From NCBI RefSeq assembly GCF_040581485.1, contig NC_090134.1:20979698-21043697 (forward strand): DNA of 64,000 nt. The letters run 5' to 3'. Origin of the DNA: Linepithema humile (Eukaryota > Arthropoda > Insecta > Hymenoptera > Formicidae). Positions 10,800-21,571 of this stretch are shown here, piece after piece; position 1 is the first letter of the stretch, and every line of letters starts with the position of its first letter. Under the pieces are notes generated by a model. The model was given only the letters and a program-made list of their open reading frames with translations, was not told the origin of the DNA and searched no databases. A program made the translations under genes and the position numbers.

Positions 10800-10945
10800 T
10801 TTTTAAGTCAACGAAAAAAGCATCTCAGGCGATTACACAAGTATAAGATGCCACAAATATGAACCGCTGATTACGTTCACTGACAGTCTTTGCGTATACA
10901 TAAATTTTGAGAGTGCCGAGAAAAAGTATCAGGCGTTTATCGAGT
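10800..10945. repeat. Distal unit of the Kunitz-flanking repeat
   Basis: Blocks such as TGCGTATACAT followed by AATTTTGA, and AAAAAGCATC and AAAAAGTATC, match the unit at about 6790-6850 upstream of the intact gene. It begins some 70 bases after Kunitz similarity stops in pseudogene exon 2, so the repeat may mark the recombination breakpoint that removed the domain. Confidence 0.5.
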
Positions 10946-13900
10946 TTTAAATATTGCCAGTGCGGTGAGTGATTAATTATCGATGGAAAATTAAAGTTTA
11001 TGATAAAAGATAGAATGGATTAATCGACGGAAAAAAGCAACAGGATAACGATCGGTAAGTCCATATGCAATTATTTGATATTCAAATACATATTAAATAT
11101 TATCTGTGAGACTATTTGATACGATTCTACATAATAATTTTTTTTTTATTAAACTACTAAAAAATCTATTAATAATATATCTAAAAAACAATTTAAAAAG
11201 AGATAAAAATTACATTTGATAAGATATATTTTTTATATGTATTTTTTTTCACAATTTTTACATCACTTTTTTATATGAAAATGATCGATATAGAAATGAA
11301 ACAAACGTGCACCAGCATATTAAATTCTTTATTGTATTAAAAACGTACAAAATTTGTTTTACGATTTTTGAAATATAGATTGAAAAAAACTATTGTACAA
11401 CTAACGTAAGTGCAGTCAATCTGATTTAGTAATTAATGGTAACAAAATAAGCATTAATTGTGACCATTGGTATTCAACTATTCTGTGTAATTCATTTATG
11501 AATAAATCGGGCAATTAATACTATTAATATATTATTATCACATAATTAACGTATCAATAATAGATTGTAAGTAATATTATAATTACGGAAAATACAAATG
11601 CACGTATTTTCACATACGATTATAAGTTCTGACAAAGAAAATTTTGCAGCAATTATTTTTCAAAAAATTGGGAAGTATTATTTAAAGAATAATTGATACA
11701 TTAATTAAAAGATATTTTATTCTATAATTTACAACAATTATTTAATAATACATAAATCTTATGCATTAACTTTTTTCCTTATTAAATAGTATTTAATGTT
11801 TTGTTTTCAATTATGTACAGATGTATTTACACATGTATTAATTTTTTGTGTTAAGCGTATGTGTATTTAGATTTTAATAATATAAAAGTTTATTGAGATT
11901 AGATAAAATCCGCAATAACATTAATTAAGAATACGTTCGCGCTGTTTATATATCTCTGGAATTATTTCGTGTTGAGGTTTAGAAAAAGCGAGATAGTATA
12001 AATCCGACGAAAAAACTTTCGCTAATTGTTGAGCGTTAACAACAAGGAAATAATTACGCGCACTTGCGATTTAAGCAGGGTTATATTATTCTAGTGAGTC
12101 TCGAGTTAAACCGAGCTGAGCTGAGTTTCAAACCGAGTTCTCTAGCAAATGTGTATTTTCTTTGATGTAATGGCAAAATATTAACTTATACAAAACTGCG
12201 AACCGAGTTGCATAACATCGAAATAACTTGGTTCGAAAATCTAGTTAGATAATATTGCATGATTGGCTTGCGACAAAATTTGATGTGAAACTCATTGTCG
12301 GCTCAAAACTCGTTACCGACTCGATAAAGTGAATTTTAACGCGCGCGCGTGTAGAATTTATTGTCGAGGAAACGTGTTGCGTCGAGCAAAACGGCGTCTA
12401 GGACAGCGTCTACTTCACTGCGCTTAACCTCACGGCATATTTCGCTACCTGTTCGGCCAGTTTTTGTTGGCCAGGTCGGTTTATATTGCGAACTCTGAGG
12501 AGCGAACGAACTAGCGCCGCGTTACCATCATGCTAGCTTGGTACTCGTGAGACTGAATTCATCACGTAAATTTCCGATCGAGAAAAGATGGATGCGCATT
12601 AACAAGGTCGTTTGCATCGATCGACAATGTCCCAATCGTGCCTGATAACGATTAATAGTGAATTAAAGCAAAGCGAGATCTACGATTCGATACAAAGAAG
12701 CTGATTATAGCGAGCGGATAGGAGTGGGAAAGGAGATAATGCGCGCCGTGCACGATTTCCGGCTACGTTACTTCACGGTAAACTTTCACTTGTTGCTCTT
12801 GAACGGTGTCTCTTTCGAGGATCGTCCGCTCTCGTGTATTAATGTAACCGTAGCTTCGAATTCGATGTACGCATTCTGTACTTTGTTAATATGCTTGCAT
12901 TACACGCTCCGTTTTCTTTTATGACATCGTTTTACGTGTACAATATTTCACGAGTAAAGCTTTTAACGATTCGATAAAACGCATTCAACATACGCACTGA
13001 TAATGTGCGTTCGGCAGTAATTCACGCTTCGGGAATAGTATTTTGCGGTTTAATCGCGCTGTTGCTTAGATCCGCGAAATTGCGGACGGCAAAGGTGAAA
13101 ATACCACGGAATGGGCAGTCGCTTCGTGTGTGTATATGCACGCAGAAACTCGTTTGCGTGTGTGTACGTACGTATATATGTGTGCGGTATACATTGGCGG
13201 CTGGTAGTTAATGGATGCTTAGAGGTTGATAGCCTTGAGTCGAGTATAGATCACGACTGGCTCTACCACGACAGACTGATTCTTAGGCGCCTTCCCTTTG
13301 CCTGGTCACTCCTCACCTTTTAGAAGCTATGTTCTTTTTGTTACTGCCGTTCGTTCATCCATCTCATCTCCACCGAGTTATCTCCACCTGCGACCCTTGA
13401 TAGGAAATCCTTTCCCTTCTAACAGAAGTCGAAAACAAACGGCGGTGAATGTATTTCCTTGTGTTTAACGAAAACTAACGATGTTTAAGCTTTACCTTTA
13501 TCCCAAAAGTACTCACGTAATTTCACGGTTAAAATTAGCACCTCGGTCATTTTAACCAGCGTGCTTTTCTTGCAAATACACATATTAGTATGTCTAATTT
13601 TATTGCAGATATATGTCTACATTAAACAATTAAAAAATGTTTCAGAAAAAGATAATATAAATAACGGTATTCTTAAATTCATTTTTGTAATGAAAAATCT
13701 AAATAAATTTTATTATGTTTTTATTTCAATTAATACAGTTCAATACGCTTATGAAGTTCATTGTCTACATTCTTGTAATTAGAAAATCTTTTATACGATT
13801 CACTCTCTATTTTGGAATTATGTTTCCATACATATAGATAATCTTAATTTTTCTTTAACTTGCTAAGTGACTTTTACAAATTCAGTTTACATCTGTTGTG

Positions 13901-14270
13901 TAGTCAATATTACATCTGTTTCAATTGATGGATTTCAATATTACATCTGTTGACAAAGGGAAATTTCACACATGTGTTGCAGATTTTCCGCAGGGCATAC
14001 AATGATATTAGAAACATTCATGCAGAAAGAATGTAGCAACACGTTTTTCTTTTGAAAAGAGGAAAAAGAACAAAGGCATGCTGTGATCTTTGACCGCAAT
14101 GGCTCTGAACAAGTTCGAACAGAAATGAGGACATTTATATCTCCTTCCGCTGTCCCTGCTCAAAGAAGGACTAAAGAAAATATGTAGACGAAGAAAGAAA
14201 TGTGTAAGAATGTAAGTAGGTAGGTTGAAAGACATATACATATAACTTATATCACTATAGTATTGTTTCG
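10946..14270. other. Non-coding stretch with a CG-rich block
   Basis: AT-rich to about 12000, then CG-rich at 12000-13400 with no supported exon. Frames at 12724-13323 have no recognisable domain. The remainder is AT-rich and holds the small tandem repeat annotated separately. Confidence 0.45.
13887..13951. repeat. Short tandem repeat, three units
   Basis: TTACATCTGTT occurs at 13887-13897, 13910-13920 and 13941-13951. The last two copies share the longer block CAATATTACATCTGTT, 31 bases apart. This looks like replication slippage. Confidence 0.6.
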
Positions 14271-14307
14271 GATATCATTGTAATGCAAATGTATTTATAT
14301 TTTACAG

Positions 14308-14531
14308 AAAAAAACTTTGTGCGTGTAATCGGTGCTACGAAATGTATTCCTCCTGTCGTCATATAACAAAATGCGCGTCGGGAGTGCCGTTTATAATAGC
14401 GAGCGATTTTCGTATTCAGATACGCACGCGAGCAATGCGTGTGCCGTGAACGCGTGTGTGAGTGTCTCGAAGGACCGCTGAGAAGAGAAGGAAGCCTAGG
14501 AGGCATTGGGCGATAGCAGAGCAATGATATG
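14308..14531 (+). repeat. Exon-like module, copy 1
   Basis: A 224-base segment between a good acceptor (TATATTTTACAG, ending 14307) and a donor (GTAAAT at 14532). It shares most of its length, including both splice-like borders, with copy 2 at 15900-16576. From the acceptor the third frame stays open for about 47 codons and is cysteine-rich (LCACNRCYEMYSSC) before a TGA; in copy 2 the same frame starts similarly (LCARNRCYKIYS) but stops earlier. The minus strand of both copies also reads a similar peptide (AYLNTKIARY). It may be a non-coding exon of an unknown transcript or part of a repeat family; no known protein is recognised. Confidence 0.45.
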
Positions 14532-15400
14532 GTAAATAATTTATTATAAAAAATGCATTTTTTAGCGAAGAGGATGTACGTATATGAGCAACGAATAAGA
14601 TACAACCGAGATGCACTGAAAATGTGACCGATTATTTATTAATAATATTGGATAGCTAATAAATCCATACAAAAGTTGAAAATTATTGCTCTAAATATAA
14701 AATCTGAAATCTTTTATGTAATAGATACGTGAAGAAAATATATAATCGGTATAATCTTTTGTCGATGTTAAAAGCACCCGTTTTCGCACTGTAAGGTGTA
14801 GCATCATAAATCATTTAAGGATGAATCTCAAACTTGACGCACAACTACATTAGAAAATTCTTAAACAGTCTTCACGTCGCGTGTCATATTTAGAAAAATG
14901 GAGTTACCGGGAATTCTCATGAAAGCGACGATAAGTTTTGCGACATTAATGATGGGACATCTTATGCATGTAAAGCCATTTAGTCGCCGCGGCACGTAGA
15001 ACGAGAGAAATAAAAGGAAGAACTGCGAAGAACTTAAGGATATTAAGATAAAATCAATAAGGAACTTAGTTTAGGAAGTGTTCGCGCGAGCAGCTTGAGA
15101 AAACTTCGCTCTTAATTAAGGTAATGCTGTCCGAGCACACAAACGTAACTGATTGTGAGGGCTAAGGACGGCGAACAGGAAGAGGGGAAGAGGCGATAAG
15201 CGCGACGGGGGATGGCGGAAGGGAACAGAGGACTAAGGGGCCTTCTGTTCGTGTTCTCTTTCTGCGTGTTCCTGGTACACGCGGGGGCGTTGCAATATAG
15301 TACGCAATATACGCTTCAGCGTAGCAAAATTTGGAGGGACGAAAAATTGTAATAGACCCCGATAATTTTTGAAGTGTTTAAAAACCGCGTGGTGGCGTGG

Positions 15401-15480
15401 CGTTTTTTTTTTGCTTAGCGGTTGGAGCACCCGAATCACTTCCAGCGTAGGGGCACTTCTCACGGTCGCAACGCTCCCGA
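15401..15480 (-). mobile_element. Retroposon-like fragment with A-tail (minus strand), copy 1
   Basis: A run of T bases is followed by sequence shared with 19051-19127: CACTTCCA, TAGGGGC, CGGTCGCAACGC and C(T)CCG. On the minus strand the shared block ends in an A-run, as the 3' end of a SINE or truncated LINE would. I do not recognise the family. The minus frame across it reads VATVRSAPTLEV, matching VATVLSAPMLEV in copy 2, so coding origin cannot be excluded. Confidence 0.45.
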
Positions 15481-15740
15481 TCACAATATAATATAACAAA
15501 GCTTTAGAGGCTTAGATGAATAATACAATTATATTCCTTAATTTATCTCAAGTAAACTTGAGTAAAATTTAAATTTAAAACTTATTACTCGCTACTTGTA
15601 CTGAAGTAATATTGATTTTAAATTGGTTAAAAGATTATTAAAAAGACATTCACAAATGTCTCATGAAATTCTTATTTCAGTCTTTTGATCAGGCTTTTCT
15701 TAAATTGTGCTTCAAAAACAATTGATATTTATTAGATAAA

Positions 15741-15811
15741 ATATTTTGGATGTCATTGTAGTATAAATGTATTTGTATATTTTACAGATAAACCTTCGCG
15801 CTTCAAATCGC
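15741..15811 (+). repeat. Partial copy of the exon-like module's acceptor flank
   Basis: Sequence matching the intronic flank of copy 1 (GTCATTGTAGTATAAATGTA against ATCATTGTAATGCAAATGTA) runs into TATATTTTACAG at about 15787. The module itself is barely recognisable beyond it. It lies just upstream of copy 2, as if an extra acceptor segment had been duplicated. Confidence 0.4.
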
Positions 15812-15899
15812 CATATATAAAGTTTAATGTGCGCAGTAATTATTTTATAAATATTAATTATTTCAAACACTAATCTGCATTTATTTTTTTATTTTACAG

Positions 15900-16576
15900 A
15901 TCAACTTTGTGCGCGTAATCGGTGCTACAAAATATATTCGTTCCGTCGTATAGTATAACAAAATGCGCGTCGGGAGTGCCGTTAATGCCGAGAGTTATAG
16001 CGAATCTATAGATGAACGCATTTTTGCTGTATGACAAATATTGGGACACGATTTTTTTTTTACTTTAGGCTTGGCTCGGGGGAGGGAAAGGTCGGTTTCA
16101 ATCATAAAATCTCGACTACGGCAGGGCAATCTTCGGTTCTACGTGCAGCGCGCTAGTTGTACAGATAGCCGGACTGTCGAAGGTAGTCGAGGACGGCTAC
16201 CGGAGTTAGTCAAACGCTACCGATTGCTTTTCAGATGTCTTGTATCTAGTCGGTTGATTGGATGACTAATCACCTCATCTTCTTCGAGCTTATCTTTGCC
16301 TTCTGTTTTGAGAGAATCGTGCCCCAATTAGTAAATGTGGTCGTCTGAAACGCGGACGGAATTCGCGCGTAACGTCACAGCTTGGACAATTCGGTTCGAT
16401 TCGCCTGTGATGTCGGGAGTGCCGTTTTAAGTATCGTGCGATTTTCGTATTTAGGTACGCATGCGAGCAATGCATGCGCCGCGAACGCGTGTGATTCAAT
16501 GTGAGTGCTTCGAAGGACCACTGAGAGGAGGAGGAGGCTCAGGAGGAGCATCAGGCGCCGGCGGAGCAACTTTACG
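15900..16576 (+). repeat. Exon-like module, copy 2, split by a 443-bp segment
   Basis: Bounded by an acceptor (TTTTTATTTTACAG, ending 15899) and a donor (GTAAAT at 16577), in the same positions as copy 1. Bases 15900-15983 match the left part of copy 1 and 16412-16576 match the right part. Between them is a segment absent from copy 1, flanked by two exact copies of GTCGGGAGTGCCGTT (15969-15983 and 16412-16426). Without that segment the module is 234 bases, close to the 224 of copy 1. Confidence 0.45.
15984..16411. mobile_element. Segment interrupting module copy 2 between 15-bp direct repeats
   Basis: Unique sequence between two exact 15-base direct repeats, inside a module that is continuous in copy 1. 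A target-site duplication around an insertion would look like this, but the segment has no clear terminal inverted repeats or A-tail. An unequal-exchange duplication of the 15-base block is equally possible. Confidence 0.3.
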
Positions 16577-16835
16577 GTAAATAATAATTCATTTATTTGT
16601 TGAAAATGTTGTAAATTAAAAGACTTAAAATATTTACATTAGTTAATATTGATTATTATTAGAATTTATTTACATATTTATTACTTTTTATTTTAATAAT
16701 TAAACTTTTTCAATAATTTTTTTATTCCATATTTGCTTACAAAAAGAATTAAAAGTTCAATGTACTCAATTATGATTTGATAAATATTCATTATGAACGC
16801 AACTATAATCTTGACTTATTTTTGTATTTTACAGA

Positions 16836-16889
16836 TCATCAACTATGCAAATCAACAGAATGACAACTCCGCTGCTGCGCATCAATCGG
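16836..16889 (+). other. 54-base exon-like segment
   Basis: A strong acceptor (TTTTTGTATTTTACAG, ending 16835) and a strong donor (GTGAGTGAG from 16890) bracket 54 bases. An ATG at 16845 opens a frame of 15 codons through the donor. The first bases (ATCA then ACT) resemble the left edge of the exon-like module, so it may be a further truncated copy that gained or kept a donor. No family recognised. Confidence 0.3.
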
Positions 16890-19050
16890 TGAGTGAGTTT
16901 ATAATTTGTCTTGATTGTTATTAAGATAATGGATCTATAAGATACATACTATAAAATTTAACACATTGTAGATCGTATATGATATTGATTTTATAAAAAT
17001 TTTAGTTCGCACATTGCAAAATATTTTAAATTTAGTTAGTTTCTAGAAGAACAAATTATTTATTATTTTGATAAATTTAAATTATATTTTTTGTCACACG
17101 CGTTATATATATTTTATATATATTTATCTGTTAACATGTTCCATGTCGCTCTGATTTTACATAACTTTCTATTTACGTCGTGAAATTTATGTATATGTTG
17201 TAAAAAATTATAATTATAGAAATTACTAAAAATAAAATGTAACATACACAAAATATGTTGTACATCATAAAAAGCTATAATAAATTTAAGAAATATAAAA
17301 TATTTTATTTTAAACGGCCTGAATAGAAAATAGTGAGGCCACCAGTAAGCCACACGGCATGGAACATGTTAATAATACCACACAAGATTATTCGAAACAC
17401 GTAAATTAACATTTCAAAAACAGGACATGTTGATTTATGTTTCCGGTTTGCAATGAGTTAAAAAATATATGAATTAAAGAGTATGTAAGTGTAGACAAGA
17501 ACATTATATGAGGACTAGTTTGTCTCTTTGCAATATTTGGGATATTTTTCATTAATTTGAGAATGAAAAATCTTTTTACTTTTTATTTTATCCTCGTATA
17601 TGTGAATACAATAAAAATAGGATAAATTTCAATACGAAATAAAGAAAATCATACAATGCAATATTATAAGCATAATGATATACAAGAATGTTATAGATAA
17701 AATATAACAAATATATAATGTCATAGATCCATTATTTTAAAATGGATGAGCTAGGATTTAGATTCGTTGAATATTTAACTCTGGAATATTTAATAAATGT
17801 TGTTTTTAAATAAGAATTAAAGCAAGATATATTGAATTATTCAAAAAGTTTATAGTCTTTTTTTATGAGAAAATCAAAAACAATTTTTATATATTTATAT
17901 CTTTATTTATTTAGTAATATGTATAAACAAGTTGTTAAAGATGGCCAAATGTTGTCGAAAACAACGTACATATATTATTGAATAAAGATGGATTTAAATA
18001 TAAAACAATTATTTTTTTATTTAGTCATAAAAATTGCTACAAATTTTCCGAATAACTTAATATATTAAAATTTTTGAAATACATATGCGAATGTAAATAT
18101 AAGTTAAAAATAAAAAGAATATGTTTTACACAAACGGGACAAAAATTGAAAATTTATATTTTACATTTGAAATAATTTATTTAATAAAAGAGCGCATTTT
18201 TCGTTATCGATTTTTGTTTGGTTATTGATTTTGAAATATATTTGAAGTATAGTCTTGCTATACGCTAATTTCTTCAGAATCTTTCCTAGCCTATCCATGC
18301 ATCCGTGGTCCCATGGTTTAATTGATTCCATGGTCGAGCACGGAAATTCAAGATTCGTGGTCCCATCGATGATGGTCGAGCACGAATCTTGAAATAATGT
18401 TGATAACGATCGACCATCGAAATGGTCGACTATCAACACAAATTTCAGAACTCTGTGCGCTAAGCGTCTTATAAAAACTACTCTTAAATTTTTTAATATC
18501 GAGAGATACAATTTGCGTACTCGCCAACATTCGCTTTTGTTCGGGCAACTTATGTATCCGGAAGCGATCCTATCAGCGCGATACACTCGTTTACGTGTGA
18601 TAAGGCAGCGCCCTATGCGACCACCTTGGAAAGGGGAACAGCAATAGAGAAATTATAGTCGAATATATAGTCGAAATATATACGTGTATACACTTTCGTA
18701 TGTGTGTGACAAGCGCACATTGTTAAACGATAAAGCACATACGCGTTTGAATAGCGATGCGGTTATCGAAAAATTTCAACGACAATCTATTTAGATAAAT
18801 TGCTTCCTAACCATTTAATATCCCCTTCGATGAGCCATAACACACTCATTACAAAAAAAGTCGAATTCTTATGCGTGTCGTGCTTTTAGTACTTTTATTA
18901 ATAAGAATCAATATCTATATAATATTTTTTATTTTCAACAACAAAATATAATCGTAAAAACATGTAAAAATTGATCGCTTGGTTTGCAGTGACCCGGCAT
19001 AATGGTGAAAGCAGAAATTTTAGGAACCTTTTCGTTTTTTTTTTTTTTTC
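16890..19050. other. AT-rich non-coding stretch
   Basis: Long AT-rich sequence without supported exons. It contains the doubled hairpin at 18305-18437. The 141-codon minus-strand frame at 18161-18586 runs through that hairpin and has no recognisable domain, so I treat it as chance. Confidence 0.45.
18305..18437. repeat. Cluster of hairpins with a duplicated unit
   Basis: GTGGTCCCAT ... ATGGTCGAGCACG occurs twice (18305-18342 and 18357-18384); each copy folds on itself (CCATGG arms in the first, CCATC and GATGG in the second). The second copy sits inside a larger hairpin with perfect 13-base arms (18347-18359 and 18381-18393). A third hairpin follows, with GTTGATA (18399-18405) pairing with TATCAAC (18431-18437) and an inner CGACCAT and ATGGTCG pair. 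I know of no family with this arrangement. Confidence 0.6.
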
Positions 19051-19127
19051 TTTTTTTTACTTCGCGCTTGGGGCGCGTGAGCCACTTCCAACATAGGGGC
19101 GCTTAAGACGGTCGCAACGCCTCCGGG
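19051..19127 (-). mobile_element. Retroposon-like fragment with A-tail (minus strand), copy 2
   Basis: Shares CACTTCCA, TAGGGGCGCTT and CGGTCGCAACGC with 15401-15480, again next to a long T-run (19035-19058), i.e. an A-tail on the minus strand. Sequence further right (19139-19165) reads on the minus strand CCGGTGACTGAGCTAACGGA, faintly like a tRNA D-arm region, as in tRNA-derived SINEs; no second promoter box was found. Confidence 0.45.
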
Positions 19128-20400
19128 TACACGGCCTGCTCCGTTAGCTCAGTCACCGGCAACTATCGGGACAAATACAGAACTGGCTGCGGTCGTGCGT
19201 TTGTCCTGGTTGTGAACGCAATTTAGCGTCGTCTCTAAAGGCACCTGCATCTTTGACACTATGCGTAGATTTAAATGGTAACCCAACGACATAACTATCG
19301 CCTCTCGTGAAATGCTCCTTCCGGTAACGCGATAGGTCGAGCGTGACGCGTCTCATACGAAGGACCGTTATAATAACATAAATTTTTGCAGATGCAGGTG
19401 TAAGGATATCGCAAGTATGATTTACTGTACAAGAATCATACGAGTCAATTAGCGTGTATTTTGAAAATTTATGCTCTACATGCGACTTCAACACAGCGGA
19501 ACTCATTTCGTTCAATGCTGAATGTCTTGTTTAATGCATTATTAGGATTGTCAATAATCGTATTAAATAATGAATAAAATTAAATATTTTAATGACGTGG
19601 AACTTTGAATTTTACATTGCTCATTAACAGTTAATATTACAATCATTAATATATAATATTAATAGTAAATTTTAATATATTAAATGTTCTGCGAAAGTGC
19701 TTCGAATTAAAAAAAAAACATTTGTACTTTTTAATTAAAAAAAAACATTTGTAGTACTCTTTTTGCATAATGCTTCGATCGATACGAATCTCGGAGCGTT
19801 AAAAAACAGAACAAAGCATAAACTTTCGTTATGCGTTACATGCACGATTAACCATTGTTATTCACGCCTGATTACCAAAAAACAGTACAATGCTGGTCTC
19901 ACCGAGCAATTATTTATCGCTTTATGAAGCAGTGGCGTTTGCTAAATGCATCAGCAATATTATCGCGATTAGTTTAGTCCTTGCATAATGTGCATATACA
20001 TATGTATAATAAATTATATACATACGTCTTTGTGTTTTTGAAAAATATAAAACATGCATCTCATCATTCCGGTACACAGCGCATTATTAGCAGACACTGT
20101 CGCGTATCTTGATAAATATAATGAGCACAAATGTAATAAGCTTGAACAAAACTTTTTATATAAAACTTTTTCTCTGTCCGACAGTCTGGATTTATCTCTT
20201 GAAATATCGATACACTTTTTTTGATACTCTATACAGCTTACTGACCGCCACAAACTCTGATATATTTATAAAGTGCGCAACGATTTATACGCTAGCTCTC
20301 CATTAAAGCCGCTTCCATCTATGTCATGCTGAATATCAGCTGACAAAAACGCTCTCTTCTCATCGCCGCATCGACACGGATTAACGGCCGAGTATCCACT
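19128..20400. other. Non-coding stretch, no gene seen
   Basis: No supported exon. It includes a two-unit tandem repeat at about 19705-19757, annotated separately. Frames are short and unassigned. Confidence 0.45.
19705..19757. repeat. Two-unit tandem repeat
   Basis: AATTAAAAAAAAA followed by ACATTTGTA occurs twice in succession with a unit of about 28 bases, likely slippage at the A-runs. Confidence 0.6.
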
Positions 20401-21571
20401 CGGCTAGTTTATCGGTGCTTCCCTATTATCGCGCACCAACTCTTTCACTGGTTACGCTAAAACGCGACGCGTAATTTTGACTGCCGACAAAACACGAACG
20501 CCTCGGACTTAAATCCCACTCGCGAGCTGTTTCTTTTTTGCGACCGTCAGTCGCGAGCGTTGATTGCGGACGGCAAAACGCGTCGTAACGCGGTACCAGC
20601 CGGCCGGCCGGCAGGCCGGCGAGCGTGAAGAGAGAAATGGGAGAAGAAGGGCACGCGGTACCCGAACTTGCGTGCATCGTGCACAGCGGAGCATAACGCG
20701 GGGGCTTGCTTGGTGGTACCGGGGGGGGAACCGGTGACGGGGGCACGCGGTAACATGTTCGCGCCGGACTGCAGTTGGAAAGGGGATTGGGTTGGTCGGA
20801 CCGGCATAAGAGATCGTCTGTGGGGAGAGAAGGGATCGTCGTCGACCGTGGAAGAGCGCGTCAGGGAGTCGGTAGATGGGGAACGGGGCAGAGGGTAACC
20901 GGCTGTAGAGGGGAACGCGGTGCGGAAGATCGGGAGAGCACTGAAGAACGGTGACTGGGGGGGAAGGAGACTAAAGAGCGAGCGAGAGAAGAATAGGACC
21001 GTGCGCGTTATGTCGGAACACTCTGGCGAATGCGCAAGAGCAAGGGAGAGAGAGCGAGCTGAAGTGGTGGGGTAAGAGAGAAAGAGTGAGAGGCAAAAGC
21101 CTCCTAGGCTCGCCTTTCTCGGTGTCCGCCGAGGCGCGCTAGTTTCGGTTTGCCGCTCCGACGTGACGGACGTGTGCGCACAGCAGTTGCTCGCTTCCAC
21201 GTGGGGGCAGAGTTTCGAACTGCTATCATCGATGTGTTTAATCGCGTGCGTTTCGCAGAGTCAAGCGGCGATGCTAAAGTGAACATATAACGCGCCGAGC
21301 TTCCCAAATCGCGGTTAACCGGGTGACAGTGAATCTATCAATGGTGGAATCATCGAAAAAAGATCGTTTCGTGTTCGCGATCGCCGCGCTTAACTCCAAA
21401 GTGCAGTGACACGGTTGTTTAATACGTTCGCGCGAGCGTCAGTGAGACTCGGTGGACAGTGGATAATACGTGGAATTTGGATTACAGGAAGCACAATTAC
21501 GGAAAGGGCTGCGTCGCTGCGTGAGAGAGAACCGTCACCGTCGTCGTTGTGGGGATTGCAGCAAAAATAAG
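20400..21571 (+). promoter_or_regulatory. CG-rich promoter-like block with candidate 5' untranslated exon
   Basis: A CG-rich block with purine-rich sequence (20880-21100) that ends in sequence resembling a long arthropod 5' leader. An initiator-like TCAGTG lies at 21438-21443. A donor (AATAAG then GTTAGT) falls at 21571/21572, so the exon would run from about 21440 or earlier to 21571. No open frame enters the donor, so the exon would be non-coding. The 217-codon frame on the minus strand here is Ser, Pro and Arg-rich and looks like a composition artefact. Which gene this belongs to is not visible; its coding exons would lie far downstream or outside the window. Confidence 0.35.

Noticed and set aside
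16388..16402. GGTTCGATTC, like a tRNA B box
   Set aside because: No A box or cloverleaf pairing around it.
18161..18586. 141-codon minus-strand frame
   Set aside because: Runs through the repeated hairpin cluster, which explains its repeated residues; no domain.
19139..19165. tRNA D-arm-like GTTAGCTCAGTC
   Set aside because: No B box, no anticodon stem and no acceptor pairing; at most part of a tRNA-derived SINE.
20547..21200. 217-codon minus-strand frame
   Set aside because: Ser, Pro and Arg-rich product from a CG and purine-rich promoter-like block; no domain, and composition alone explains the openness.
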